Assembly (NCBI GenBank): GCA_051453625.1
Contig: JBOZIK010000001.1
Span: 152,584,776 to 152,648,775 of the forward strand
Origin: Welwitschia mirabilis
Lineage: Eukaryota > Gnetophyta > Gnetopsida > Welwitschiales
Direction: 5' to 3'
DNA length: 64,000 bases
Shown: piece after piece, positions 1 to 12,199 of the stretch
How positions within the stretch are numbered: the stretch's first letter is position 1
How the letters are laid out: every line of letters begins with the position of its first letter
Position numbers and translations under genes: made by a program
Notes under the pieces: model-generated
The model's input: the letters and a program-made list of their open reading frames with translations, nothing else
Database searches by the model: none
What the model was told of the DNA's origin: nothing

Positions 1-275
1 CATGACACTGTAAACCTTTTTGAAGAAGAACTTTCCCTTATTTCATTGCCCAGTCCTTTTATGATCTTTTCTCTTGCTTGATATTATTGAAAACAAAAAA
101 AAAGCTGTTTTTGTTACATTTATTGGTCTTTGGAAATTTTTGGGTGCTAAATTCTCACCAAGAAATACAACCCTTTAATGAAAATTACAGTTAGGATATT
201 CAACCATATTGATAGATTTTGGACACTTCAACAACAATTAATCCAAAATTTAAAAAAAAGATATTAGCAATAGCA

Positions 276-1723
276 TCATTAGTACCTTTAAACCATACCT
301 ATAATTAGTCATAGGAAATTAAGTGGCATGGATGGACTTCCTTCCAAGAGCTTATTAAAAAACCCTTTTATACTATTTAGCCATGGAAACAATGCCCAAG
401 CTCATAGATTATCTCACAGAAATCAACAAAGCCATCTGTAATACTATTATATTCCCTAATAAAACTTAAAAAAAGAGCATGATCTGAAGTGAGGATTATA
501 ATTTAGTAAATAAAATAGTGATGTTTACTACTTCTTTGGTTTTATCCTACAATTGGATGATGCTGGCTTCTTTATGGCTCCTACATTAGCAAGATCCTAC
601 AAATATGAAATAAATCATGAAATCAATGGTAAATATCAAAGAATAAAAATGAAAAATATAAAGATAATATACATCTCAAAAATACCAAACCTCTTTTATA
701 AGCTTACATGGCCTTTAGTCTTTATTATTGTAAAAAGAAATGTTGCTCTTATTTTGCTTGCCAATTAGAGGAATCGCTTTTTTACTTTAATTTCATTTTT
801 TTACTTTAACATTTTTAAGTTTAGTTAAATGCCCTTCTCTATTACTAATTAAAATTATACACAATGATAAAGCTCTTCTCCTTTCTTGTTCTTTTCTCGA
901 ACCACTGGTAATTATAGGTAATTTTAACAAGACTGATACTCTATAAGAAGCCTTAAATAATAAAAAATAAATATGACAAATTAAATTATTTAATCTCCTA
1001 ATGAAATTCTCCTTCCATTGTTTTCTTTGTTAAATTATATGTACTGATCCAAGTTTTATAGTTTTTAGCTGTGAGCACTACACAAGTACATCTAAAAATA
1101 ATATCTGAGAAGTCAATACCATATATGTTTTAACTATAGCAATTCATGTAGTACCTTAAAGATTACTCTAATTTGCATTATGATGAGTTATAAAAGTATT
1201 GCATCCTTGTGAAATGTTCTACATTTCTCTGCCACTCGGAAGAGAACTCATGTGAGTATGATTCTCTGAGAACTCCATACAAAACAAAAACTGACTTAAG
1301 ATCACAAATGAGAAGTGTCATGGATTTAAAGAAAATGATGACACAGTGGGCATGCAGATAAAATGAAACTTCAAGAAATTTAGATAAATTCATCTTATGC
1401 TTTGACATTTTCCTATTCTTCAGCTTGTTTGCTAGACTTTACGTTGCTTTAAGAACGACCTTGTGAATTAAAGCATTTCATCATAGCAAAGAGCAAGTTT
1501 ATAACTATGTAGTCCTAATAACCCTGAATGTTATCATTCTCAAGATCAGAAGTAGAAATGCAATTGTGAAAGATCAACAGGGTACTCAGGGCTTGAGTTT
1601 AGTTCAAAAGCAGAAATGTCATTGAAGCTACAAAATGTATTCAATGGATAGGAAAATGTGATGTCTTTTCCACACAAACCATAAGTTTTAATAGAAATCA
1701 TCTAAAAACCCTAGAAACTCTAA
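276..1723. repeat. Tandem duplication, copy 1
   Basis: This stretch realigns with 1824-3268 at an offset of about 1548 bases over its whole length, with substitutions and small indels (roughly 85-90% identity by eye). It runs into a 100-N gap at 1724. No known family is recognised. A minus-strand frame at 1178-1408 (76 codons) is matched in copy 2 at 2777-2968, sharing the core MTLLICDLKSVFVL, and a plus-strand frame through the same bases is also shared. I cannot say which, if either, was coding. It could be duplicated intron or UTR next to the exon-like fragment at 3312-3468. Confidence 0.75.
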
Positions 1724-1823
1724 NNNNNNNNNNNNNNNNNNNNNNNNNNNNNNNNNNNNNNNNNNNNNNNNNNNNNNNNNNNNNNNNNNNNNNNNNNNNN
1801 NNNNNNNNNNNNNNNNNNNNNNN

Positions 1824-3268
1824 TCATTGGTACCTTTAAACCATACGTATAATTACTCATAGGTAATTGAGTGTCATGGATAGACTTCCTTCCAAGAGCT
1901 TGTAAAAAACCATTTGCTACTATTTAGCCATGAACCAATGCCTAAACTTATAGATTATCTCACAGAAATCAACAAAGCCACCTATAATACTATTCTATTT
2001 CCTAATAAAGACCAAAGAAAAAGCATGATCTGAAGTGAGGATCATAATTTAGTAAATAAAATAGTGATGTTTACTACCTCTTTGGTTTTATCCTATAGTT
2101 GGATGATGTTGCCTTTTTTATGGCTTCTGCATTAGCAAGATCCTATAAGTATCAAATAAATCATAAAATCCATGGTAAATATCAAAGAATAAACATGAAA
2201 ACATACAAATAGTATACATCTCCAAAACACTAAACCTCTTTTGTAGTCTTACATGGCCTTTAATATTTATTGTTCTAAAAAGAAATGTTGCTCTTATTTT
2301 GCTTGCTAATTAAAGGAATCACTTTTTTTCTTTAATTCCATTTTTCACTTTAACATTTTTAAGTTTAGTTAAATGCCCTTATCTAATTAATAATAATAAG
2401 TATACATAATGATAAATCTCTTCTCCTCTCTTATTCCTTTTTCAAACCATTGGCAATTCTAGGTAATTTTAACAAGACTGATACTCTATAAGAATCCTCG
2501 AATAATAAAAAATAAATATGACAAATTGAATCATTTAATCTCCTATTAAACTACTCCTTCCATTGTTTTCTTCATTAAATTATATGTACTGGTCCAAGTT
2601 TTATAGTTTTCAGCTGTGACCACTACACAAGTACATCTAAGAATAATATTTGAGTAGTTAATACCATATATGTTTTAACTACAGTAATCCATGCAATACC
2701 TTGAAGCTTACTCTAATCTACATTATGATGAGTTACAAAAGTGTTACATCCTTGTGAAATGTTTTACATTTCTTTGTCACTTTGAAGAGAACTCATGTGA
2801 GTATGCTTCTCTGAGAACTCCTTGCAAAACAAAAACTGACTTAAGATCACAAATGAGAAGTGTCATGGATCTAAAGAAAACAACAACATGGTGAGAACAC
2901 AGATAAAATAAAACTTTAAGGAATGTAGATAAATTCATCTTGTACTTTGACATTTTCCTATTCTTCAACTTGTTTGTTGTTCTTTAGGTTGATTTAAGAA
3001 TGGTCTTGTGAATTAAATCATTTCACCACAGTAAAGAACAAGTCCATAACCATGTAGTCCTAACAACCTATGAATGTTATCATTCTCAAGATCAAAAGCA
3101 GAAATGCAACCATGAAAGATCAATAGGACACTCAGAGTTTAAGTTTAGTTCAGAATTAGAAATGCCATCAAAGCCGCAAAATGTATTTAATGAATTAGAA
3201 AATGTGATGTCTTCTCTACACAAATCAGAAGTTTTATTAGAAATCAACTAAAACCCTAGAAACCCTAA
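1824..3268. repeat. Tandem duplication, copy 2
   Basis: Second copy of the 276-1723 sequence, starting directly after the N gap and ending in a telomere-box-like run (aaccctagaaaccctaac, 3252-3269). Copy 1 stops at the equivalent point because of the gap, so the real unit length and the junction are hidden. The divergence is too large for ordinary allelic variation, so a true old tandem duplication is the simpler reading, but the gap leaves the local order unproven. Confidence 0.75.
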
Positions 3269-3311
3269 CTAAAATTTGAAATTCACAGCTTAAAAGAGAA
3301 TAAGAACTTAC

Positions 3312-3468
3312 CATAGATCTCATGGGCTAAATCTTTGGTGAAGAAAAATAGATGTTGTTCTTTGTAGATGCGAATGGTGGTTTCCTAGTTAACATAGTAA
3401 TCTTCATCCTTGATATTAATTTTGCACTATTTTAGAATGGGACCGGGCACTGGTGGTAGTGCGATGCC
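3312..3468 (-). pseudogene. Orphan exon-like coding fragment, unidentified
   Basis: On the minus strand an open segment of about 52 codons ends at a good plant splice donor (exon base 3312, then GTAAGT at 3311-3306). The peptide includes ALPPVPGPILK and, further on, TTIRIYKEQHLFFF and TKDLAHEIY, a composition unlike the AT-rich noise around it. Two in-frame TAG codons (3427-3429 and one after DEDYYVN) are single C:G to T:A changes away from Gln or Trp. An AG at 3427-3428 could also be an acceptor, giving a 115-nt exon at 3312-3426. I do not recognise the protein family. It lies directly beside the 1.5-kb tandem duplication, which could be intron sequence of the same former gene. It is probably a relic of a host gene, but a live exon with a different start is not excluded. 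Confidence 0.4.
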
Positions 3469-3724
3469 TTAAGCCGTGCCACTGATGAAGTGGAAATTTT
3501 TGTAAGTTTTGGAAAACTTGTTGCATATTTTAGTGGAAAGCTCAAGAATAACTACTACTAACGAAGACATTTATTCTCTCATGGCGCAACTCCACAAAAA
3601 CTTTTGTCAAAAAAGTTATTCAGAAGTGAGGGCTTCCTTCCCTACATTATATGTAGAGAAGCACCGTATCGCCTTTTACTCACTCCTATAGCTCTTACAA
3701 AATTGGTACTCCTACATATGACAA

Positions 3725-3840
3725 CAGACAAGCAGAGTGACAATGTGTAAGTAAAGCAGTAATGGGCAAGTGGAGTAGCAAGTCGCAAGCAGAGCAACAA
3801 GGTGTGAGCAAAGTGGTAATGTGTGAGTGGAGTAAAATAC
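3725..3840. repeat. Degenerate short tandem repeat
   Basis: Recurring words of about 20-22 bases (variants of agcagagtgacaatgtgtaagt, aagcagagcaacaaggtgtg, aaagtggtaatgtgtgagt) in a loose tandem run. No family recognised. Confidence 0.45.
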
Positions 3841-3926
3841 AAAATGCACGCATAATAGTATTAGATTTAACAAAGTGTGCGTAACCTCTTCTTTTAATGA
3901 GTTAAGCTTTAATGGCGTTTATCGTG

Positions 3927-4070
3927 TTAAATGCCTTAAAAGCATCTATTTTTCCACATTTAAGGCATTGATATATAAACACCTTAAAAGCATTCAGACA
4001 TGGCCTCGTTTATTCAGAAAATGCCTTCTTTGTTTTTTAAGGAGTTTATTGAAATAAATGCCTTAAAAGG
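3927..4070. repeat. Repeated aaatgccttaaaag word with an inverted copy
   Basis: The word aaatgccttaaaagcat or close variants occurs at about 3927-3945, 3977-3994 and 4056-4070. An inverted copy (atttaaggcatt) lies at 3957-3969, so short stem-loops can form. This may be a MITE relic, but no terminal inverted repeat pair or target duplication was found. Confidence 0.35.
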
Positions 4071-4689
4071 TCCTATAATTAGGGAGTTTAATGATATTTG
4101 TCTATATTAGTGTGTTGCGTTTGTGTCAGTATCTATGATTAACAAGGTTTAACCAAGGACATAATAATAACAATGGTCTAATGAAATTAAGGCATATAAG
4201 ATGGAACTATATTCATGGCTCTATACTACTACACTTGGGAAAGAGAAGCTACTTAATTGTTTCTTTTCCTAATAATACTAATTAAATTAAAGTAATATCT
4301 GAAGGTTATTAAGAATATATAATACATGAACACTTTCTTTTATTATAAAAAACTTTAAGCCTCAAATAAAATCTAAAAATCCTAACAAAATAAGAAATAG
4401 TTCAAAAACTCTAGAAATCTAAATCTTATGAAACCAAAAAGTAGATCACATGTAAGACATGTAAGAGTCAATTATAAGCATAAAGTTCTTAAGATAGTAT
4501 TCCAAGAATCTTTTCTAGATCTATTCTTATCTTGTAAAATTTAAGGAGCAAAATTTAAAACTATGTAAAATTTAAAAATGTCTTTCATTTTTTTCCTTTA
4601 CTTTTACAAAATAGAAATTACTTTTATAGGAAAACATCTCTAACTAGAATTTCATTAGGTTTATCTTTTTATCCTAAGTATAGTACCAT

Positions 4690-6023
4690 TGTTGTGGTAT
4701 AAATTTGTGCAACCTTTAAGTCCTTAGGCAAAATTTGTAAATCACAATGCCTATAGAAAACACCTACTAGTATAAATAGGAGTCAACCTGAATGTTGTAA
4801 TCCATTGAAGACACTAGGCTAGAAGTTAAAGAATTAATTTCAACAAAGTATTTTTGGTCTTTTTTCTTTTAGTAAATGAAATAAAGAATAATGCAAATGC
4901 AATGCAAAATGAATGATGATGAAGGAAAATGCAATGAATGATGAATCTATTTAACTACCAATCTTTTTATCACCTAGATTAGTCTTTATAACTTAGATCA
5001 ATTAAGGAAACTATCACTTAACCCTAACTAACGTAAGTTGTAAGATACAGAAAAAAATATGAACTTATGGAAATTTAATATGAAATGAATGAAAATCTAA
5101 AATAACAATGTTAACTTTAACAAAGATTACACTCATGATCTAGATCAACTACAAAGCTATCACAAAATTATAACCAACATAAACCATGAGGGAGGTTCAC
5201 ACAATAGAACTAAAAAAGGTTCTTGTATTAATTATGAATTAACATTTACTTACAAATAAAGTAGCAGCACCTCAATGAAGGATACATAGTTTAATACCAA
5301 GGAAGACTTCTATATATAGCATGAGATGGACCTATTACCATTTAATCTCTTATCACAAGAATATCTAATATAAAATATAAATTGGAAGTAAGGACAAGAA
5401 AGGTATTTATAATTTTACATTGAAAGTTCTAGAGCCATAACCCTAGAATTTAAAAAAGAAACCTAGGATTCTAGATGGGATGCATGAACCCATTACAAGA
5501 TAATTCAATTTCATTTATACAAAATATTTGTCATCCCGACTATCATGAGAATGACACTATGGATGATTCCTTATAATAATAGATGAGTCATTAGCTTCTA
5601 GCTCTGCAATTATCCCCATAGTTTACTCTAAATGTGTTGTCATCTTGCATGTCATAGGAATGACATTGGGGATGATACCTCCTTAGAAAAGGGATTCATT
5701 GAATTCTAGCTCTAATTCATGTCAGCATCATAATTAGTTACTTAAGTGTTATCATCTTGCCTATTATGGGAACAATAGTGAAAATAACAATATTTCTTAT
5801 CTTTCCTATTTAAAAAAAACTGCCTTCCACATTATTGATCTTGCTTCAAAATAGTAAGTATCAGAATATGCCTAAAATATCTCTAAATATGCTAAGGATT
5901 GTGTGATTCTATGATCATCCTATTGACCCTCTAAAAGAATTAAAATTTCATTTAAACTTATATAAATATTTTACAAAAGTACTCAAAATACCCCATCAAA
6001 ATCTTATAAATCAGCTTGTAACA
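4690..6023. mobile_element. LTR of family 1, copy A (about 1.33 kb)
   Basis: Begins TGTTGTGGTAT and ends with TTGTAACA, giving TGTTG/(C/T)AACA termini. It aligns along its length with 10805-12125 and 39914-41147, which fixes both ends. Inside are a TATA-like tatatata near 5313 on the plus strand and three imperfect hairpin-bearing subrepeats at 5529, 5638 and 5747. It is flanked on the left by accat and on the right by tagtt, so it has no own target duplication. It may pair with copy B as the two LTRs of one element. Superfamily unassigned: no primer-binding site was found next to either end. Confidence 0.75.
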
Positions 6024-7575
6024 TAGTTTTCCACTTAACCTTGTCAGTCCCTGATATAGTAAGCACTTAACTACAAATTGTGAGCCAATTTGATCAAGAT
6101 AAGTAGTAACTAGAAAGATGTAAATTGAGTTTAAAAAATTTTACAATGCAGGATTAAATATCAAAACCTAATTAATTGACATAATGCCTCTGTAGGATGC
6201 ATAATACATCTATCATCCTATATGTTGTCTAGATGACAATGGGGATAATAAGCTTGTAAAATCAAAATGAAAATCAAATGCCTATGAACTTGAACATTAT
6301 AAAGATTCTAAAATCTTCATTATCCTCCTGGTTAAGATATCTATACATCATAATATAATAATTAAATGTCATACATAATAATCATCATAAGATATAATCA
6401 TGATAAATCAAAAAATGTTGATGTGTATGCATTATAAACAATACTAATAACTCAGAATGATGTGTATAAATTAAGTAATGATAATCAAAATGATGTATAT
6501 AAATCAATTAATAAGTTTTTAATATAATTAATAAGGGAAAATTTCAAAAAAATAATCATAATATTACTTTCCTTATTTACGATTTCATATTATTTGATGA
6601 TTGCATTAGGAAAATCAATATGTCCCATGATTGCAATAAGCTAAAAAAAGTTGTGTTGTTCACCTAGTTGTGGGAACCATAGACATATAATGATACTAAA
6701 AAAAAAGAAGGATTTTGAAAAATAGTAAAGTCCAAGTAGAATTAGATAATCAAGAATGTCAACAATGAAAACTCAAAAAGTCATTATAAATTTTAAAAAA
6801 TGTGTCAAAGATAAAAATAATCATTCAAGAAATCATGGCAAAGTAGTTGAATATAGGAAAAAGCTCAGTGTAATAGAAAAGGATCAGGCCATGATAAGTT
6901 ATTAAAGAGATAAAATCAATGCTAAAAGAAATCCTCAAATGTACCCCAAACTCAATAAGCATTCAAGATTTTGTAAATGAAGGTTTATAAACTTAAAAGC
7001 AAAGAAATTGAAAAAAAAACATTAGCATAAAATAAAATGAATGTATCAATCAAAGTGAAATAAATGCATCAATTAAAGTGCTAAAAGAAAAAATAATCCT
7101 TAAGGATAAAAACTATGAGTAAAAATAAAAAGACAACTAGAAAACTATCGCATGATCAAGTCCTAATTATTGTGTGGAAAAAGATACGAAAATGACATTA
7201 AAAAATTCCAAATAAATAAACTAAAGAAAACATAATGAAAATAGACAACTAGGAACATGAAGAAGATTATTTACCTATCCAAAATTTTAACCTAGTAAAG
7301 TTCCTTAGTAGAAATCATAAAATCACCTGATTAATGAAGCATAACATAATGTAAAAAACTTTAAAAAGTACCACTTAAATGGGTAATGATTATGACAATG
7401 TTAAGCATATATAATGTTGTCAATCAATGAATGAAAATATTAAAATCTGCTTAGAAATGGACTCATCTGCTCACGCCCGAGACAACACCAAAATCCAAAA
7501 ATATAGAATGATCATGTAAAAGTATTGTATACATAATGAGTCTAGAAAATAAGTAATGGCTCTGATAACACTAGA
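6024..7575. other. AT-rich interior with no recognised gene
   Basis: No coding relic recognised. One further copy of the hairpin-like motif lies at about 6208-6248. At 7558-7569 the sequence ggctctgataac resembles, on the minus strand, the initiator tRNA-Met primer-binding site TGGTATCAGAGCC with mismatches. It could mark the 5' end of a minus-strand gypsy relic whose LTR would continue to higher coordinates. Confidence 0.4.
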
Positions 7576-7579
7576 GACA

Positions 7580-7790
7580 TTACTAATGCTATATCCTCTA
7601 AGTGAAAAATTATTTTTTTTCATGATAAGAGGGGTGAAACCATTATCAAAGGAGTAAGAATCCATATAGCATGGTCAGTGATCTGGCCCCCCTGTGAAGT
7701 TTCCATAGCTACTATATCACACTGCTAAAAGCAACTCTCAGGAAACTTTGCACTGGTGCGCTTGTGGTAGAATATCATATGACCATGGTT
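7580..7790. repeat. Dispersed segment shared with 36375-36545
   Basis: About 200 bases align with 36375-36545, for example cttgtggtagaatatc here and cttgtagtagaatattg there. At 36.4 kb the segment sits just 3' of a minus-strand Tat/Athila-type pol region, and here it sits beside a primer-binding-site-like sequence. The most economical view is that both are remnants of the same gypsy LTR. A run of T follows here, a (GT)n run follows there. Confidence 0.5.
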
Positions 7791-8779
7791 TTATCTTAGA
7801 TATGAAATATCATGGTTATTATTTTTTTCTTTTTTTTTCTTTTTTGTTTTTGTTCTTCATAGAAGTAAAGGAATAAATTTCCCCATGAATAATATTATTG
7901 AGAACAATAGAGAAGTAATGAAATAAAAAAGTAAGAAAGAACACACCTAAACAATTAAAAACTCATACCATTCAGAGAGAAGAAAAGAACCAAGGCATAT
8001 TACTTCGAAATAAAGTTCATAGACATACAAATCTAACCACTTTAAAATGCCTAATTAAAATATTTACTAATCATGATAACTTTATAAAGTAAGACATTAA
8101 TCAAATTAAAGATGTTCAAGTGATAGCATGATGTTTACCAAAACAACAGGCTAAGGAACAATTTAGATAATGACAAAAGGAAAATACAAGATAAGTTTTT
8201 CTATAATATTTAAGATTTGATCAATAAGTATGTTAATAATTTTTAACCTTTTATTTATTAACTTCTAAATTTTCTAAGTGCTCAAGTTGGAGACTTCAAC
8301 TTATCCATTTAAGATGTACTTTTTCTAAAATATAAGGACCTAACCATTAAGAGGTTTAACTAGTTGTGTAAAATATGCACTCAAGTAACATACTTTTTAG
8401 AAAAATAAGAGCCAAACTAAATAAAAAACAATTAATAAAACATAAAGGATATGCAATCATTTTGGAGCAAAATTAATTAGAGAAAAATAGAGTAAAATGA
8501 TAACACTTCGATAGCACAATTTTCAGAATCCAAATAAGAGATAAAGAAGGGATAAATTTCATTAACAAATAATCTTGTATTTAAAAATTATAAATTATGA
8601 GTATCATTATATAATTCATTTAAGGTACTATCAAAAAATGGATCTAAGAAGTTTTTAAGGGCTTTTCAAAATGCTTAGTAAATTCAAAAGCTTCTTAAGA
8701 TTTAATTGTAAGCATGGATTATCATTAAGAAAATAAGGTTTACTCTAATTTAAGATTCTAAGATATTCCAAGTCATGCT

Positions 8780-9990
8780 TTTAAAAATGGTAATCATTAA
8801 AAGCACAAGATAAAGTGTACTTAGTAGGGAAAAAAAAGGATATTACTCTGAGTATCACATGGATTTTTAAAAGTAAGAGATTAAGAGATAGAAGGAATAG
8901 ACTCTTCAAAGTTATGGGTTTTATGAAATTCAAGGAAAGGAATGTGGGTTTGACAATGATATAAAGGTTTAAATGAAACAGATAGAGAAATGTTATCAAT
9001 ATTAAAATCATAAGGTGATGTAAAAGTAGAAGTAAAAGGAAGGATTGATATAGAGTTATACATGAAAGTGAAAGTGGAAAAGATGGAGAAACATGAATAG
9101 AATTTTTAAGTTGATTTGATGCATTAGCATGAACAAGTCTATCCTCTATAAAGTTTGTATGAATCTCTATTGGTCTTTTATTATGTTTATTTTCTGTATT
9201 ATTATCTTCATCATTATTTTGTTGAATTATTTCTTCACTTTTTCCATCATTGTTTTTTATTATATCCTCCTTCTCTTGTTGAATATTATCAAAAAGATTA
9301 TCAAGAAAAATATGAGTATCATCTTCATCATACGTTGAAAATTTTTTAGATTCTTCATAAATGGATTCCTCATCTAGATTTTCTAGTAGTAAATAAATGG
9401 TAGAGATACAACTAATACCTTAGTAACATCATCTAATAAATGATCATCCTTATTCTTACTATTGAAAAATTGAGTTGAGTTATTATTATCTTACTTCTGG
9501 TCATCTCCTAATGAGTAGGATGTTAAAGTTTTATCCAAAATTTCATATTTTATGTGAAATCAAGAATTATTATCACTTATTTCTAAATTCTTCTCATTTT
9601 CTCTAAGGTAGGATGTAGAACAATAGGTTTTAGCTTGTTGTTTTGTAAAAGAACCTTAATTTTGTAATAGTTTTTATTGAAATATCTCAATCATATTTTC
9701 TAGTTTTTATTGCTATTTTCTTACCTCTTTTTCATTTCATTAATCATTTTTTTCATAGATCATTTTCTTCCTCATAGTAGTTCATAAAAGATGGACCTTA
9801 TTCATAGTAATACACGTAAGATCATTAGGATTGATAAAAATGATTGTAGGAGGTTTTTCTAAATGAGGTGAAATTCCTAAAATGTTGAAAATATTTGTTG
9901 TCATTTGTATATGAAGTCTAAAAAGAATAGAGAAAAGAATAATATTTTTGAAAAGAGGAAAGGGTCTGATTCCTTCTCTCAACATCATTT
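8780..9990 (-). pseudogene. Decayed acidic, Asn-rich reading frame, unclassified
   Basis: The minus strand reads as coding-like protein through much of this interval with a few frameshifts. One clean run of nearly 100 codons (about 9365 down to 9063) contains DEDDTHIFLDNLFDNIQQEK, then repeated N/D/E/Q stretches and IEIHTNFIEDRLVHANAS. Upstream in the same direction are KNKDDHLLDDVTK and a Lys/Gln-rich part. Stops in the frame are mostly TAG or TAA where Gln would fit. No catalytic motif, zinc knuckle or known domain is visible. Lying between two LTRs of one family (4690-6023, 10805-12125), it could be a gag-like or accessory protein of a minus-strand element. Identity unknown. Confidence 0.4.
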
Positions 9991-10093
9991 TGTGTGGTTA
10001 TTCCTCTTTCTATAAAAATTTCTTGAAGTGCTTTTTTACCATTATCCTTAGAATTCTAAAGTTTCTACTCCTTTTAGAAAGAATTTTCCCAAG

Positions 10094-10322
10094 GATCCTT
10101 TTATCACTATACATTAAAGTAATTGAAAAGAATGGAATAAAAGAATCTAATTCAAGACGATAAGGAAACGAAGTACACAATGAAAATCAAGTACTACTCT
10201 CTTTGATGTTTTATTACTATTCATTGAAGCAATTAAAAAGGATAAAATAAGAGAATATAATTCAAGATGGTAAGGAAAAGAAGTACACAGTGAAGACCAA
10301 GTGCTACTCTCTTTGATGTTTT
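10094..10322. repeat. Two-copy tandem repeat, period 110 bp
   Basis: Unit one (from about 10099) and unit two (from about 10209) share most of their bases, including ctctttgatgttttat at the junctions and agtacacartgaa inside. If the 4.7-12.1 kb LTRs bound a minus-strand element, this lies in its leader. Confidence 0.7.
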
Positions 10323-10804
10323 ATCTTTTTATTAGAATTATTTGGATCCTTAACACTCAAATGATGATGTATAATGGTATCATTTTAACCATTGTGAGGA
10401 TGAGTAATAAAATAACCATTAAAAAATTTACTAAATAGAAAAAATGAATTGCAGATAGTAAAAGACAACACTATTATTCTACGTGTCATGGGGAAGATGG
10501 TGGAGACGATGTATTATTGTGCTATAAAAATAAAATACATAAAACTCAAAAAAAGACTTGTAAAAAAAATAAATTTAAAAAACTTAAGTGTAGACTGTTG
10601 TACTCATGGGGACAACAGAGGGGATGACAATACATATTAATGCTACAAAAAATAAAAATTGCATCAATAAATCTAATAACCTATAATAAAAATATAGTAC
10701 TACTTTAAATAAATTAATTAAATCAAAATTCAAGGTACTTATCTGAATAGTAATAGTAATAGCTCTACAGATCCTTGTATCCTTCACTAAAAATAGTGTA
10801 AAAA

Positions 10805-12125
10805 TGTTGTAGTATGAATTTGTGTAATCTTTAAAACCTTAGGCAAAACCTGTAAATCACAATGCTTGCAGAAAAATACGCACTAGTATAGGTAAGAGTC
10901 ATTCCAAATGTCATAATTCATTAAAGACACTAGACTAAAAGTTACAGAATTGATTTCAACAAAGTATTTTTAGTGTTTTTCCTTGTAGTAAATGAAATAA
11001 AGAACAATATAAATGCAATGCAAGAAGAATCTNNNNNNNNNNNNNNNNNNNNNNNNNNNNNNNNNNNNNNNNNNNNNNNNNNNNNNNNNNNNNNNNNNNN
11101 NNNNATCCTAATCAACATAAGCTATAAGATATATCAAATAGAATATGCAATTATGAAAATGCAATATGAAATGAATACAAATATAAACTAATAATGTCAA
11201 TCTTAACAAAGATTATCCTCATTATCTAGACCAACTATGAAGCTATAATAGACTCATAACCAACTTAAACCATGAGGAAGCTTTACACAATAGAAGTAAA
11301 AAGATTTTTTGTATTAATCATGAATTAACTACCACTTACAAACAAAGTAGCAACATCTCAATGGAGAATATATAGCATAACACCAAGGAAGACTTCTCTC
11401 TGTAGCATGGGATAAACCTCTTACTCTTTAATCTCTCATCATAAGAATGTCTAGTATAAAAGATGAATTGGAAGTGAGGACAAGGGAGATATTTCTAGTT
11501 TTACATTAAAGGTTTTAAAACCATAACCCTAAAAGTTAGAGAAGAAATCCTAGCAGCCCAGATGGGGTACATGACTCCATTACAAAATAATTTAATTCCA
11601 TTTATACAAAATAGTTGTCATCCTGACTATCATGAGGATGGCATTAAGGTCGATGCCCCATAATAATAGATGAGTCATTAGATTTTAGCTTTACAATCAG
11701 ACTCGTAGTCTGCTCCAAATGTGTTATCATTCTACATTCCATGGGAACAACACTAGGGATGATTACCTCATTAAAATATGAGGCTCATTGACTCCTAGCT
11801 CTAGTCCACACAAGTATTGCAATTAGTTGCTAAAGTGATATTATCCTGCCTATCATGGAGATGATAGTAGGGATGATAGTGGGGATTATAGTCTTCCTTA
11901 TATTTCCTACTAAAATAAATCTTCCTTCTGTGTTATTGATCTTTCTCCAAAATAATAAGTATCAAGATATGCCTAAAATAGCTCCAAATATGTCAAGAAT
12001 TGCATGTTTTTTTGATCATTCTATTGACTCTCCATAATCATTAGAATTGCATCTAAACTTATATAAATGTCTTGCAAAAGTACTCAAAATGCTCCATCAA
12101 AATTCTACAAATTAGCATCACAACA
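10805..12125. mobile_element. LTR of family 1, copy B
   Basis: Begins TGTTGTAGTATGAATTTGTG and ends CACAACA. It is collinear with copies A (4690-6023) and C (39914-41147) and contains a 72-N gap at 11033-11104. Three hairpin-bearing subrepeats lie at 11616, 11722 and 11837, at the same spacing as in copy A. The left flank is aaaaa and the right flank attac. Attac can be reconciled with the accat left of copy A as two descendants of accac by three C-to-T changes, compatible with A and B bounding one 7.4-kb insertion, but this is weak evidence. Confidence 0.75.
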
Positions 12126-12199
12126 ATTACATTGTAATTCACTATGTCCTATATACTATAAATCATAGAATAAATATCAATGATTAGAAAGAATTATAA

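Noticed and set aside
3252-3269. Interstitial telomere repeat
   Set aside because: Only two imperfect aaccctaa-like units. Too short to be a telomere relic and common as a telo-box in plant DNA.
7745-7790. tRNA-Gly-like A-box (gcac..ggtg..cttgtggtagaatatc)
   Set aside because: It resembles the 5' half of tRNA-Gly, but there is no B box, anticodon arm or acceptor pairing downstream. The homology with 36.5 kb continues well upstream of it, so it is neither a tRNA gene nor a clear tRNA-derived SINE.
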